Translations under genes and position numbers: made by a program
The notes under the pieces: generated by a model
Told to the model about the DNA's origin: nothing
Database searches by the model: none
The model's input: the letters and a program-made list of their open reading frames with translations, nothing else
Assembly: GCF_041287255.1 (NCBI RefSeq)
Contig: NZ_JBGGTX010000001.1
Coordinates: forward strand, 620,001 to 684,000
Reading direction: 5' to 3'
Origin: Tamlana flava
Lineage (GTDB): Bacteria > Bacteroidota > Bacteroidia > Flavobacteriales > Flavobacteriaceae
DNA: 64,000 nt
Shown here: in pieces, positions 35,431 to 43,141 of the stretch
Position numbering within the stretch: position 1 is the stretch's first letter
Layout of the letters: the number at the start of each line of letters is the position of its first letter

Positions 35431-35465
35431 AACCCCTAAAACTCTATAGTTTTGGGGGTTTGCTT
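35431..35465 (+). terminator. Rho-independent terminator after the TonB-dependent receptor
   Basis: AACCCCTAAAACT (35431-35443), loop CTAT, AGTTTTGGGGGTT (35448-35460): a 13-bp stem with one G-T pair, then a T-rich tail. Confidence 0.85.
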
Positions 35466-35635
35466 TTATTTAAATTTGAATATTTTTTGTTAAATGTTAA
35501 AATTTTTTCTTTACACAATATAAATCAGTAACTTACGTTTTAAGTAAGTACAATCTAGCCAAACACGAAATAATAATTATTTAGAGTTAGTCATCTACAC
35601 ATTCAAAATTCGTATTTAAAGATTAGTATAATAAA

Positions 35636-35668
35636 AACTCGGAGCTTTTGGTTCCGGGTTTTTTTTAT
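35636..35668 (+). terminator. Rho-independent terminator with no gene upstream
   Basis: AAACTCGGAGC pairs with GGTTCCGGGTTT (with G-T pairs) and is followed by eight T. It lies 170 nt after the previous terminator with no reading frame between, so it should end a non-coding transcript. Confidence 0.75.
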
Positions 35669-35704
35669 CTGTTAAAAAAAGTTAAATCTTAAACTTGTGT
35701 GCAA

Positions 35705-35712
35705 TAATTTTG
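35705..35712 (+). promoter_or_regulatory. -7 box (TAATTTTG) in the gene-free region
   Basis: TAATTTTG fits TAnnTTTG on the plus strand. No gene follows on this strand before the terminator at 35781-35815. The -33 element is not clear. Confidence 0.4.
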
Positions 35713-35718
35713 GACTTT

Positions 35719-35815
35719 TCACGTCTAATATACTAAGATTCTTCACATTAGTGTTAGTTGAAGTTGATTAATAGCTAGAAAAACCCGAGACTGTATAGTT
35801 TCGGGTTTTTTGTTT
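35719..35815 (+). ncRNA. Candidate small RNA, about 95 nt
   Basis: It would start about 7 nt after the -7 box at 35705-35712 and end in the strong hairpin and T run at 35781-35815. There is no reading frame inside. Supported only by promoter-like and terminator-like signals. It matches no RNA family I know. Confidence 0.3.
35781..35815. terminator. Bidirectional terminator at the fabH 3' end
   Basis: AAACCCGAGACT (35781-35792), loop GTAT, AGTTTCGGGTTT (35797-35808), with A residues before and a T run after. It works on the minus strand for fabH (stop at 35836) and on the plus strand for any transcript coming from the gene-free region. Confidence 0.85.
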
Positions 35816-35835
35816 TTTTGATTTTCAGGAATGAA

Positions 35836-36840
35836 TTAACACCATTTAATGATAGCACTTGCCCAAGTAAATCCGCTACCAAAAGCAGCTAAGACCACGT
35901 TGTCTCCTGGTTTAATCTTACCTTCTTCCCAAGCTTCGGTAAGCGCAATAATTACTGAGGCCGCCGTGGTGTTTCCATATTTCATAATATTGTTGAAAAC
36001 TTGGTCGTCCCTCAACCTAAATTTTTTCTGTATAAATTGAGCTATCCTCAAATTGGCCTGATGCGGAATGAGCATATCAATATCTTCCTTTTTCAATCCA
36101 TTTTTCATTAAACCTTCCATAATTACTTCACTAAAACGAACAACGGCATGTTTAAAAACAAATGTTCCGTCCATATATGGGAAATATGAAGTATCGTCTG
36201 GGTTTTCCAGAATTTCAGGAACCCAATGAGCAATGCTTGGCCCTTCAACCATCAATTTATCGGCATATTTTCCTTCACTGTGCAAATGAGTGGACAAAAT
36301 GCCTTTGGTTGTATCTTCTTCTCTTGAAAGCACACACGCTCCTGCACCATCACCAAAAATAACGGTCACACCTCTACCTCGTGTTGTTTTATCCAATCCG
36401 TTGCTATGGTATTCTGCACCTATTAGCAATATATTTTTGTACATGCCTGTTTTTATAAACTGATCGGCCACAGAAATGGCATAAACAAAACCTGAACATT
36501 GGTTTCTTACATCTAAAGCACCAATGGTTGGCATATCCAAAATATCTTGAATTTGAACACCACAACCAGGAAAATAGTAATCTGGACTCAAGGTGGCAAA
36601 TACAATAAAATCAATGTCGTCCTTGGTTAAACCAGAACGTTCAATAGCCATTTTCGCCGCTTTAGCCCCCATAACCGCAGAGGTGTCATTACTTCCTTCT
36701 TTTATCCACCTGCGTTCTTGAATGCCCGTACGTTCCTGTATCCATTCATCATTGGTATCCATCATTTTGGACAAATCATCGTTGGTTACCACGTTATCCG
36801 GAAGATATTTACCTAAACCTATAATTTTAGAATTATACAT
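35836..36840 (-). CDS. fabH: Beta-ketoacyl-ACP synthase III
   Basis: Starts fatty-acid chains by condensing acyl-CoA with malonyl-ACP. The 334-residue protein has a full catalytic triad: Cys115 (NQCSGFVYA), His260 (IPHQANLRI) and Asn290 (KYGNTTAAS), plus the C-terminal GSGFTWASAIIKW. It stands alone between a terminator and its own start, without the plsX-rpmF neighbours common for the main fabH in many bacteria. It may thus be a second copy, perhaps for branched or special primers. This is inferred from context only. Confidence 0.92.
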   Translation of the reverse strand: MYNSKIIGLGKYLPDNVVTNDDLSKMMDTNDEWIQERTGIQERRWIKEGSNDTSAVMGAKAAKMAIERSGLTKDDIDFIVFATLSPDYYFPGCGVQIQDILDMPTIGALDVRNQCSGFVYAISVADQFIKTGMYKNILLIGAEYHSNGLDKTTRGRGVTVIFGDGAGACVLSREEDTTKGILSTHLHSEGKYADKLMVEGPSIAHWVPEILENPDDTSYFPYMDGTFVFKHAVVRFSEVIMEGLMKNGLKKEDIDMLIPHQANLRIAQFIQKKFRLRDDQVFNNIMKYGNTTAASVIIALTEAWEEGKIKPGDNVVLAAFGSGFTWASAIIKWC

Positions 36841-36998
36841 AGTCGACTCATATTTTTGTGTAACACAAGATAATCATTATAAATAATTTAAAAACTTAAA
36901 TTCATTTCAAAATCAACAAATAGGTTATTTAACTTTCTTTTAGGAGCTAGAGCCTATTTATTTATCTAAATTTAGCTACGTCAAAAAAATCCTTAAAA

Positions 36999-39431
36999 AT
37001 GAGAAAATTTGTGCTTATTGGCTTTATCCTAAGCAGTTTTTATCTTTCTTCCCAGGAAAACTTAAATTACCAGGAACCACCAAAAGAAATTTTAGAATTG
37101 GCAGAGGCACCTTTGGCTCCATCAATTAGAATGGATAGTCATGGTGAAAACATGGTGTTTTTATACCGAAGTAAATTTAAAAGTATTGAAACACTTTCTG
37201 AAACAGAAATGCGCCTTGGCGGGCTTAGAATTAACCCAAAAACCAACATAAGCAGCAGACAGAGCTATTTCAACAATATAAAAGTTCGATTGGGCAGAAA
37301 AGGGAAAGAATCCTATGTTTCTGGTTTACCAGACAGCCCGAGGCTGGCTAATTTTTCGTGGTCTTCTAACCAAAAAATGATGGCCTTCACGAATACCACC
37401 TTAAATGGTGTGGAACTTTGGGTATTGGATATTGAATCTAAAAGTGCAAAAAAAATCACTGAAGACAACCTTAATGCGAATACTGGAAATCCGTTTTATT
37501 GGTTTAATGACAATAATTCATTGTTAATAAAAACACTTTCAAAAAATAGAAAAGAGCTAATCGACACTAAAACCGCCGTACCCACAGGACCAACAATTTC
37601 AGAAAGCGAAGGAGGCTTAAAAGCACAAAATAGAACTTATCAAGATCTACTGAAAAATAAAACTGACGAGCATAATTTTGAGCAATTGGTATTATCTGAA
37701 TTGCAAAAGGTTGACTTAGAAGGCAATTTGTCACCTTGGCTTAAAAGCGATATGTATAATGACGTTTCATTTTCACCTGACGGCAACTACGTTTTGGTTA
37801 CCACTATTGAAAAACCGTTTTCCTATTTGGTCCCCTATTCCAGATTTCCGTCAAAAACCAAAATCTATAACAAAAATGCCGATTTGGTAACCACATTTTT
37901 AGAAGTGCCCTTAATTGAAGATCTGCCTCAAGGTTTTATGGCGGTTAGGAAAGGCAAACGTGATGTAGCTTGGCGAGGCGACAAACCCGCTACCCTGTTT
38001 TGGGCTGAAGCTTTGGACGAAGGTGATCCCGAAAAAGAGGTGCCTTTCAGGGATGAAATATTACAGCTGGATTCGCCCTTCAATGGAAAACCAAAAACTT
38101 TGCTTCATACCATCAACCGTTTTTATAACATAGAATGGGGCAACCAAACCACTGCAATTGCATATGATTATTGGTGGAATACCCGAAACCTAAAAACCTA
38201 TGTTTTCAACCCTTCAAATACGGATAAAAAACCTGAAATTATTTCAGACAGGAATTACCAAGAAGTGTATAGCGACCCTGGGCGTTTTGTTACTAAAAGA
38301 AACGCTTTTGGCCGTTACACTTTAGATATTATTGAAGACAATGCCTATTTAATTGGTGATGGTTATAGCGACAAGGGCAAATTTCCATTTGTAGATGCTT
38401 TGAATTTAAAGACGAAGGAAACATCACGTTTGTACCAGTCGGCACTGACCGATAAACTTGAAGACATTTCAATGGCGCTGAATATGCAAAAAGGTGAAAT
38501 ATTGGTCAGGATTGAATCTAAAAACGAATACCCTAACTACTACATCAAAAACATAAAAAAACGTATTGCACCACTACCATTGACCCAATTTGAAAACCCT
38601 TTTAAAGGCATTGAAGATGTACATAAGGAAATTATTAAATACAAACGTGAAGATGGTTTAGAGTTATCAGGAACATTGTATTTACCAACAAACTACGAAT
38701 CTGGTAAAAAATACCCCTTGATAATGTGGGCATACCCCGAGGAATTCAAAGATAAAAGTAGTGCAGGCCAAAACACAAAAAACTCCAACGAGTTTACCTA
38801 CCCTTGGTATGGTTCTCCCATTTATTGGGTAACTAAAGGTTATGTTGTTTTAGACGATGCATCCTTTCCTATTGTTGGGGAAGGCGACGAAGAACCTAAT
38901 GACACCTTCATAAAACAGCTTGTAGCAAACGCCAAAGCGGGTATTGACGCCTTAGATAATCTAGGTTATATAGACAGAGAAAGAGTTGCTGTTGGTGGGC
39001 ATTCGTATGGTGCATTTATGACCGCCAATTTACTTTCGCATTCCAATTTATTTGCAGCAGGTGTTGCCAGAAGTGGCGCCTACAACCGAACCCTTACACC
39101 TTTTGGTTTTCAAAATGAGGAGCGCAATTATTGGGAAGCCCCAGAGGTTTATTACAATATGTCACCATTTATGCATGCCGACACCATGAAAACACCTTTA
39201 CTATTAATACATGGTGAAGCCGACAATAATTCTGGCACTTACCCACTGCAAAGTGAACGCTATTTTAATGCTCTAAAAGGTTTGGGTGCACCTGTTAGAC
39301 TGGTTATGTTGCCCAAGGAAAGCCATGGTTATGCCGCCAAAGAATCTATACTCCACATGCTTTGGGAACAAGACCAATGGTTTGAAAAGTACCTAAAACC
39401 CTCTGAAGATTTAGAGTCAGATTCAGAATAA
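36999..39431 (+). CDS. Secreted S9-family prolyl oligopeptidase-like peptidase
   Basis: An 810-residue exported serine peptidase. A signal peptide (1-18, ending YLSSQ) is followed by a beta-propeller region (about 30-540) and an alpha/beta-hydrolase domain (about 560-800). The triad is Ser669 (GGHSYGAF), Asp742 (GEADNNSG) and His776 (ESHGYA). The family cleaves short peptides, many as dipeptidyl or acylaminoacyl peptidases; similar proteins are labelled glutamyl peptidase-like. It is monocistronic, with a terminator at 39454-39486. Confidence 0.92.
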   Translation: MRKFVLIGFILSSFYLSSQENLNYQEPPKEILELAEAPLAPSIRMDSHGENMVFLYRSKFKSIETLSETEMRLGGLRINPKTNISSRQSYFNNIKVRLGRKGKESYVSGLPDSPRLANFSWSSNQKMMAFTNTTLNGVELWVLDIESKSAKKITEDNLNANTGNPFYWFNDNNSLLIKTLSKNRKELIDTKTAVPTGPTISESEGGLKAQNRTYQDLLKNKTDEHNFEQLVLSELQKVDLEGNLSPWLKSDMYNDVSFSPDGNYVLVTTIEKPFSYLVPYSRFPSKTKIYNKNADLVTTFLEVPLIEDLPQGFMAVRKGKRDVAWRGDKPATLFWAEALDEGDPEKEVPFRDEILQLDSPFNGKPKTLLHTINRFYNIEWGNQTTAIAYDYWWNTRNLKTYVFNPSNTDKKPEIISDRNYQEVYSDPGRFVTKRNAFGRYTLDIIEDNAYLIGDGYSDKGKFPFVDALNLKTKETSRLYQSALTDKLEDISMALNMQKGEILVRIESKNEYPNYYIKNIKKRIAPLPLTQFENPFKGIEDVHKEIIKYKREDGLELSGTLYLPTNYESGKKYPLIMWAYPEEFKDKSSAGQNTKNSNEFTYPWYGSPIYWVTKGYVVLDDASFPIVGEGDEEPNDTFIKQLVANAKAGIDALDNLGYIDRERVAVGGHSYGAFMTANLLSHSNLFAAGVARSGAYNRTLTPFGFQNEERNYWEAPEVYYNMSPFMHADTMKTPLLLIHGEADNNSGTYPLQSERYFNALKGLGAPVRLVMLPKESHGYAAKESILHMLWEQDQWFEKYLKPSEDLESDSE

Positions 39432-39453
39432 ATTATCATTCAAAATCAACGAG

Positions 39454-39486
39454 AAAAGCCATTTTTAAACCAAAATGGCTTTTTTA
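39454..39486 (+). terminator. Rho-independent terminator after the S9 peptidase gene
   Basis: AAAAGCCATTTT (39454-39465) pairs with AAAATGGCTTTT, followed by more T. Twenty-odd nt downstream the htpG promoter begins. Confidence 0.88.
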
Positions 39487-39512
39487 ATGCCAGTTTGTCA
39501 CCTTTAATTAAT

Positions 39513-39528
39513 TGGCATTTTTGTTGCC
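39513..39528 (+). promoter_or_regulatory. Candidate sigma-54 (-24/-12) promoter of htpG
   Basis: TGGCATTTTTGTTGCC: the GG (39514-39515) and GC (39526-39527) are exactly 10 nt apart, as the sigma-54 consensus TGGCAC-N5-TTGC requires. The predicted transcription start is near 39539, giving a leader of about 33 nt to the htpG ATG. No TAnnTTTG box is visible in the same interval. Confidence 0.55.
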
Positions 39529-39571
39529 TTAAGAGGAGCATATCATAAACAACAATAAAACATTATAAATC

Positions 39572-41482
39572 ATGACAAAAGGAAACATTAATGTATCGGT
39601 AGAGAATATCTTTCCACTCATTAAAAAATTCTTGTATAGCGACCACGAAATCTTTTTACGTGAGTTGATCAGTAATGCTACCGATGCAACGCTTAAATTA
39701 AAACATTTAACTAGCATTGGTGAAGCAAAGGTTGAATATGGCAACCCAAAAATTGAAGTTAAAATAGATAAAAAAGGAAAAAAACTTCACATTATAGACC
39801 AAGGTGTGGGTATGACAGCAGAAGAGGTTGAAAAATACATCAACCAAATTGCGTTCTCTGGCGCTGAAGAGTTTTTGGATAAATACAAAGATTCTGGTAA
39901 AGACACCGGTATTATTGGTCACTTTGGTTTAGGATTCTATTCTGCATTTATGGTTGCAGATAAAGTTGAAATCATCACCAAATCATATAAAGATGAACCT
40001 GCAGCACATTGGACCTGCGATGGTTCTCCAGAGTTTTCATTAGAGCCTGCTGAAAAAATAGAGAGAGGTACTGAAATTGTTTTGCACATTTCTGAAGGCG
40101 AAAAGGATTTCCTTGAAGAAAGTAAAATCGGGGAACTTTTATTGAAATACAACAAGTTTATGCCTATTCCAATCAAATTTGGGACAAAGGAAATAAACGA
40201 CCCCGATCACGAACCTGCAACAATCACAGATAAAGACGGCAAGGAAACTAAAGAGCCTCAAAGAAAAATTACGGTTGACAACATCATAAACAACCCAAAC
40301 CCAGCGTGGACCAAGCAACCTACAGATTTAAAAGATGAAGACTACAACAGCTTTTATCGTGAATTGTACCCTATGCAATTTGAAGAGCCACTGTTCCACA
40401 TTCATTTAAATGTAGATTATCCGTTCAATTTAACAGGTATTTTATACTTCCCAAAGCTATCTAACGACATGCAAATCCAGAAGGATAAAATTCAATTGTA
40501 CCAAAACCAAGTATTCGTAACCGATAATGTAGAAGGCATCGTTCCCGAGTTTTTAACTATGCTTCGTGGTGTTATAGATTCACCAGACATTCCGTTAAAC
40601 GTATCTCGTTCTTACTTGCAAGCCGATGGTGCCGTTAAAAAGATTTCATCATACATCACCAGAAAGGTGGCCGATAAATTAAAATCATTGTTCAACAACA
40701 ACCGTGAGGACTTCGAAAAGAAATGGGACGATATTAAAATCGTGATTGAATACGGCATGCTTTCCGAAGAAAAATTCTTTGAAAAAGCAGAAGCTTTTGC
40801 GCTTTACCCAACGGTTGATGGCAAATACTATACTTACGAAGAGCTTTACAACAAAATAAAAGCAAAACAAACGGATAAAGATGATAAATTAGTGATTCTT
40901 TACGCTTCTGACAAAGATGCACAGCACAGTTACATTGAAGCAGCCAAAGCCAAAGATTATGAGGTATTATTGCTGGATTCGCCGATTGTTTCTCATTTAA
41001 TCCAAAAGCTTGAAACTAGCAAAGAAAATGTTTCGTTTGCTCGTGTTGATGGCGACCATATTGACAATTTGATTAAAAAGGACGACACGTCCATTTCAAA
41101 ATTGGATGAGGACCAAAAGAAACAATTGGATGAATTGTTGAAAGAAGTTATTCCTTCTGAAAAATTCATGGTACAATTGGAAGCTATGGATAGCAACGCA
41201 AATCCGTTTATCATTACCCAACCTGAGTTTATGCGTCGAATGAAAGAAATGCAACAAACAGGTGGCGGCGGTATGTTTGGAATGGGCAATTTCCCAGAAA
41301 TGTACAACTTGGTGGTGAATACAAACCACGAATTGGTAAGCGAGATTTTAAACACTAAAACCAAAAAGAAACAAGAGCGTTTAATAAACCAAAGTTTGGA
41401 TTTGGCGCGCTTGTCTCAAGGTTTATTAAAAGGTGAGGAGCTTACCAACTTTATCAAACGTAGCTACGAAATGATAAAATAA
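39572..41482 (+). CDS. htpG: Molecular chaperone HtpG (Hsp90)
   Basis: ATP-driven cytoplasmic chaperone. The N-terminal GHKL ATPase domain shows ELISNATDATLKL, DQGVGMT and GHFGLGFYSAFMVADKV. The middle domain (about 240-500) includes the catalytic-loop region NVSRSYLQAD. The C-terminal dimerisation domain ends at 636. The length and domain order are complete. There is a 140-nt gap to the S9 gene, with a terminator and a -24/-12 promoter match. Two hairpins follow, the second a strong terminator. Confidence 0.97.
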   Translation: MTKGNINVSVENIFPLIKKFLYSDHEIFLRELISNATDATLKLKHLTSIGEAKVEYGNPKIEVKIDKKGKKLHIIDQGVGMTAEEVEKYINQIAFSGAEEFLDKYKDSGKDTGIIGHFGLGFYSAFMVADKVEIITKSYKDEPAAHWTCDGSPEFSLEPAEKIERGTEIVLHISEGEKDFLEESKIGELLLKYNKFMPIPIKFGTKEINDPDHEPATITDKDGKETKEPQRKITVDNIINNPNPAWTKQPTDLKDEDYNSFYRELYPMQFEEPLFHIHLNVDYPFNLTGILYFPKLSNDMQIQKDKIQLYQNQVFVTDNVEGIVPEFLTMLRGVIDSPDIPLNVSRSYLQADGAVKKISSYITRKVADKLKSLFNNNREDFEKKWDDIKIVIEYGMLSEEKFFEKAEAFALYPTVDGKYYTYEELYNKIKAKQTDKDDKLVILYASDKDAQHSYIEAAKAKDYEVLLLDSPIVSHLIQKLETSKENVSFARVDGDHIDNLIKKDDTSISKLDEDQKKQLDELLKEVIPSEKFMVQLEAMDSNANPFIITQPEFMRRMKEMQQTGGGGMFGMGNFPEMYNLVVNTNHELVSEILNTKTKKKQERLINQSLDLARLSQGLLKGEELTNFIKRSYEMIK

Positions 41483-41515
41483 AAAAAATCCCTCCAAGAG
41501 GGTAATTTCATTAAT

Positions 41516-41549
41516 AAAAACCACTTTGTTTTCACAAAGTGGTTTTTAT
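41516..41549. terminator. Rho-independent terminator after htpG
   Basis: AAAAACCACTTTG, loop TTTTCA, CAAAGTGGTTTTT: a 13-bp perfect stem flanked by A and T tracts. A weaker hairpin (CCCTC/GAGGG) lies just before it. Confidence 0.9.
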
Positions 41550-41719
41550 TTTCACCCTAAGGAGAACTACTTATTCATAATGGCATTTAAAAGCCAATTC
41601 ATGATATATATCATTTAAATATTTCATCGGCTACCATATTTTTGGTTTCAAATTCGAGTAGAAAAACCATGTGTTATTTTGAACTTCACACTTAAAATAA
41701 TACAACTAATTATATCATT

Positions 41720-43021
41720 ATGAAATCATTTGTACCAAAGTTTTTGTTTTTATTATTTTCTATTTCATCATTGGCTCAATCTGGACACATCATGCAAGGG
41801 GTTGGCTCGGTCAATATGTCTATGGGTGGTGCTGCAACAGCCCAACCATTGGACATTTCAGGGGCATTACAATGGAACCCTGCTGCTGTTTCCACATTTG
41901 ATGGGACTATATTAAATTTTGATATTGGGCTTTTCTTTTCATCTCCTACTTTGTATTCAACGGTACCAGGTCAGCAACCAGGAACATCGGTTTCTGGAGT
42001 GACAGAAGACGACAGAGGTATTTCTCCAATGCCTGCCTTAGCTTTTGTTTGGGGCAAAGAAGGCAGTAAACACACTTTTGGTTTTTCCGCTTTTGGCATC
42101 AGTGGCTTTGGTGTTACCTTCCCAGAAAGTATGACCAACCCCATTAACATGCCCCAAAGTAATCAAGGATTTGGCAGAATTGAATCAGATTATATGCTCC
42201 TTCAAATTGGGCTTACCTATGCCTATGAAATAAGCGATAAGTTTTCAGTAGGCGTTCAACCTACATTCAACTTTGCATCCTTAGAACTCATGCCAAACCC
42301 TACTGCAAATCCTAACGGGTCTGGCTATCCGTCTACCGATAAAGCCACAGCAACAGGAATTGGGGCACAAATAGGCTTATTTTATGATAGCAAAACTGGC
42401 TTTAAAGCTGGTGCTTCTTATAAAACAACACAATATTTCAATGATTTTGAATTTAAAAATGTTTATTTAGATAATTCAACAGCCAGCAATTCATTTAATA
42501 TGGATTATCCAGCTATTTATTCTATAGGATTGGGCTATTCTAAATCTGATTTTGATATAGCTATAGATTACCGTTTGGTAGATTATGAAAACACCGATGG
42601 CTTCTCTACAACAGGATGGACACAAACTTACTCAGTAAAAGGATTTGGTTGGGAAAATATAGATATTATTTCAGTCGGTGTTCAGTACAAGGGTATTGAC
42701 AAACTACCACTTCGCCTAGGTTATACTTATAGCTCAAATCCTATAAATGAAGACGTGGCATTCTTCAACATTCCGGCAACAGCCATTATAAAAAATGCCT
42801 TTCAATTTGGTTTAACCTACGAAGCAAGTGAGCGTTTTTCATTAAATGCCATGTACCATCATGGTGACAGCGGCGGTAAAACATCAGGACAAATACTGAA
42901 CCCTGACCCTAGTCTTATTCAAAATTACCCACCTTATGGAGCTATTCCAGGAAGTAACGTATCTTATGACATGACGACCGATTTGGTTATGGTTGGCTTT
43001 AAATACATTTTTAATAAATAA
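41720..43021 (+). CDS. OmpP1/FadL-family outer-membrane transporter
   Basis: A 433-residue beta-barrel protein that carries fatty acids or other hydrophobic compounds across the outer membrane. A signal peptide (1-19, ending SSLAQ) is followed by the family's N-terminal hatch, SGHIMQGVGSVNMSMGGAATAQPLDISGALQWNPAAVS. Alternating barrel strands run to the end (MTTDLVMVGFKYIFNK, terminal aromatic-lysine). It lies between two near-identical terminators, so it is its own transcription unit. The substrate is unknown. Confidence 0.92.
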   Translation: MKSFVPKFLFLLFSISSLAQSGHIMQGVGSVNMSMGGAATAQPLDISGALQWNPAAVSTFDGTILNFDIGLFFSSPTLYSTVPGQQPGTSVSGVTEDDRGISPMPALAFVWGKEGSKHTFGFSAFGISGFGVTFPESMTNPINMPQSNQGFGRIESDYMLLQIGLTYAYEISDKFSVGVQPTFNFASLELMPNPTANPNGSGYPSTDKATATGIGAQIGLFYDSKTGFKAGASYKTTQYFNDFEFKNVYLDNSTASNSFNMDYPAIYSIGLGYSKSDFDIAIDYRLVDYENTDGFSTTGWTQTYSVKGFGWENIDIISVGVQYKGIDKLPLRLGYTYSSNPINEDVAFFNIPATAIIKNAFQFGLTYEASERFSLNAMYHHGDSGGKTSGQILNPDPSLIQNYPPYGAIPGSNVSYDMTTDLVMVGFKYIFNK

Positions 43022-43064
43022 AACCATCAGATAAATCCATTTCTATATTTATTAAGAATGTATT

Positions 43065-43097
43065 AAACCGCTTTGTTTTCACAAAGCGGTTTTTTTT
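43065..43097 (+). terminator. Rho-independent terminator after the FadL-like gene
   Basis: AAACCGCTTTG, loop TTTTCA, CAAAGCGGTTT then a T run. It has the same loop as the terminator at 41516, with one stem pair changed in a compensatory way (A-T to G-C). Confidence 0.9.
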
Positions 43098-43141
43098 GGC
43101 GCAAGATTATAGTACATTTAAACAAAATTCAGAATTACCAC

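Larger units (their letters stand above)
35362..35835. other. Gene-free region with three terminator-like hairpins
   Basis: This 474-nt stretch between the TonB-dependent receptor and fabH holds no reading frame above about 10 codons. It holds three strong hairpins with T runs (35431-35465, 35636-35668, 35781-35815) and a -7 box at 35705. Two of the hairpins share almost the same loop and upper stem (ACT-[C/G]TAT-AGTTT). One terminator can serve the receptor and one fabH. The middle one has no gene to end, so one or two small RNAs are plausible. Confidence 0.6.

Noticed and set aside
43073..43141. Upstream in-frame start of the beta-galactosidase
   Set aside because: It lies inside the rho-independent terminator of the preceding gene, and the internal ATG at 43142 begins a proper signal peptide.
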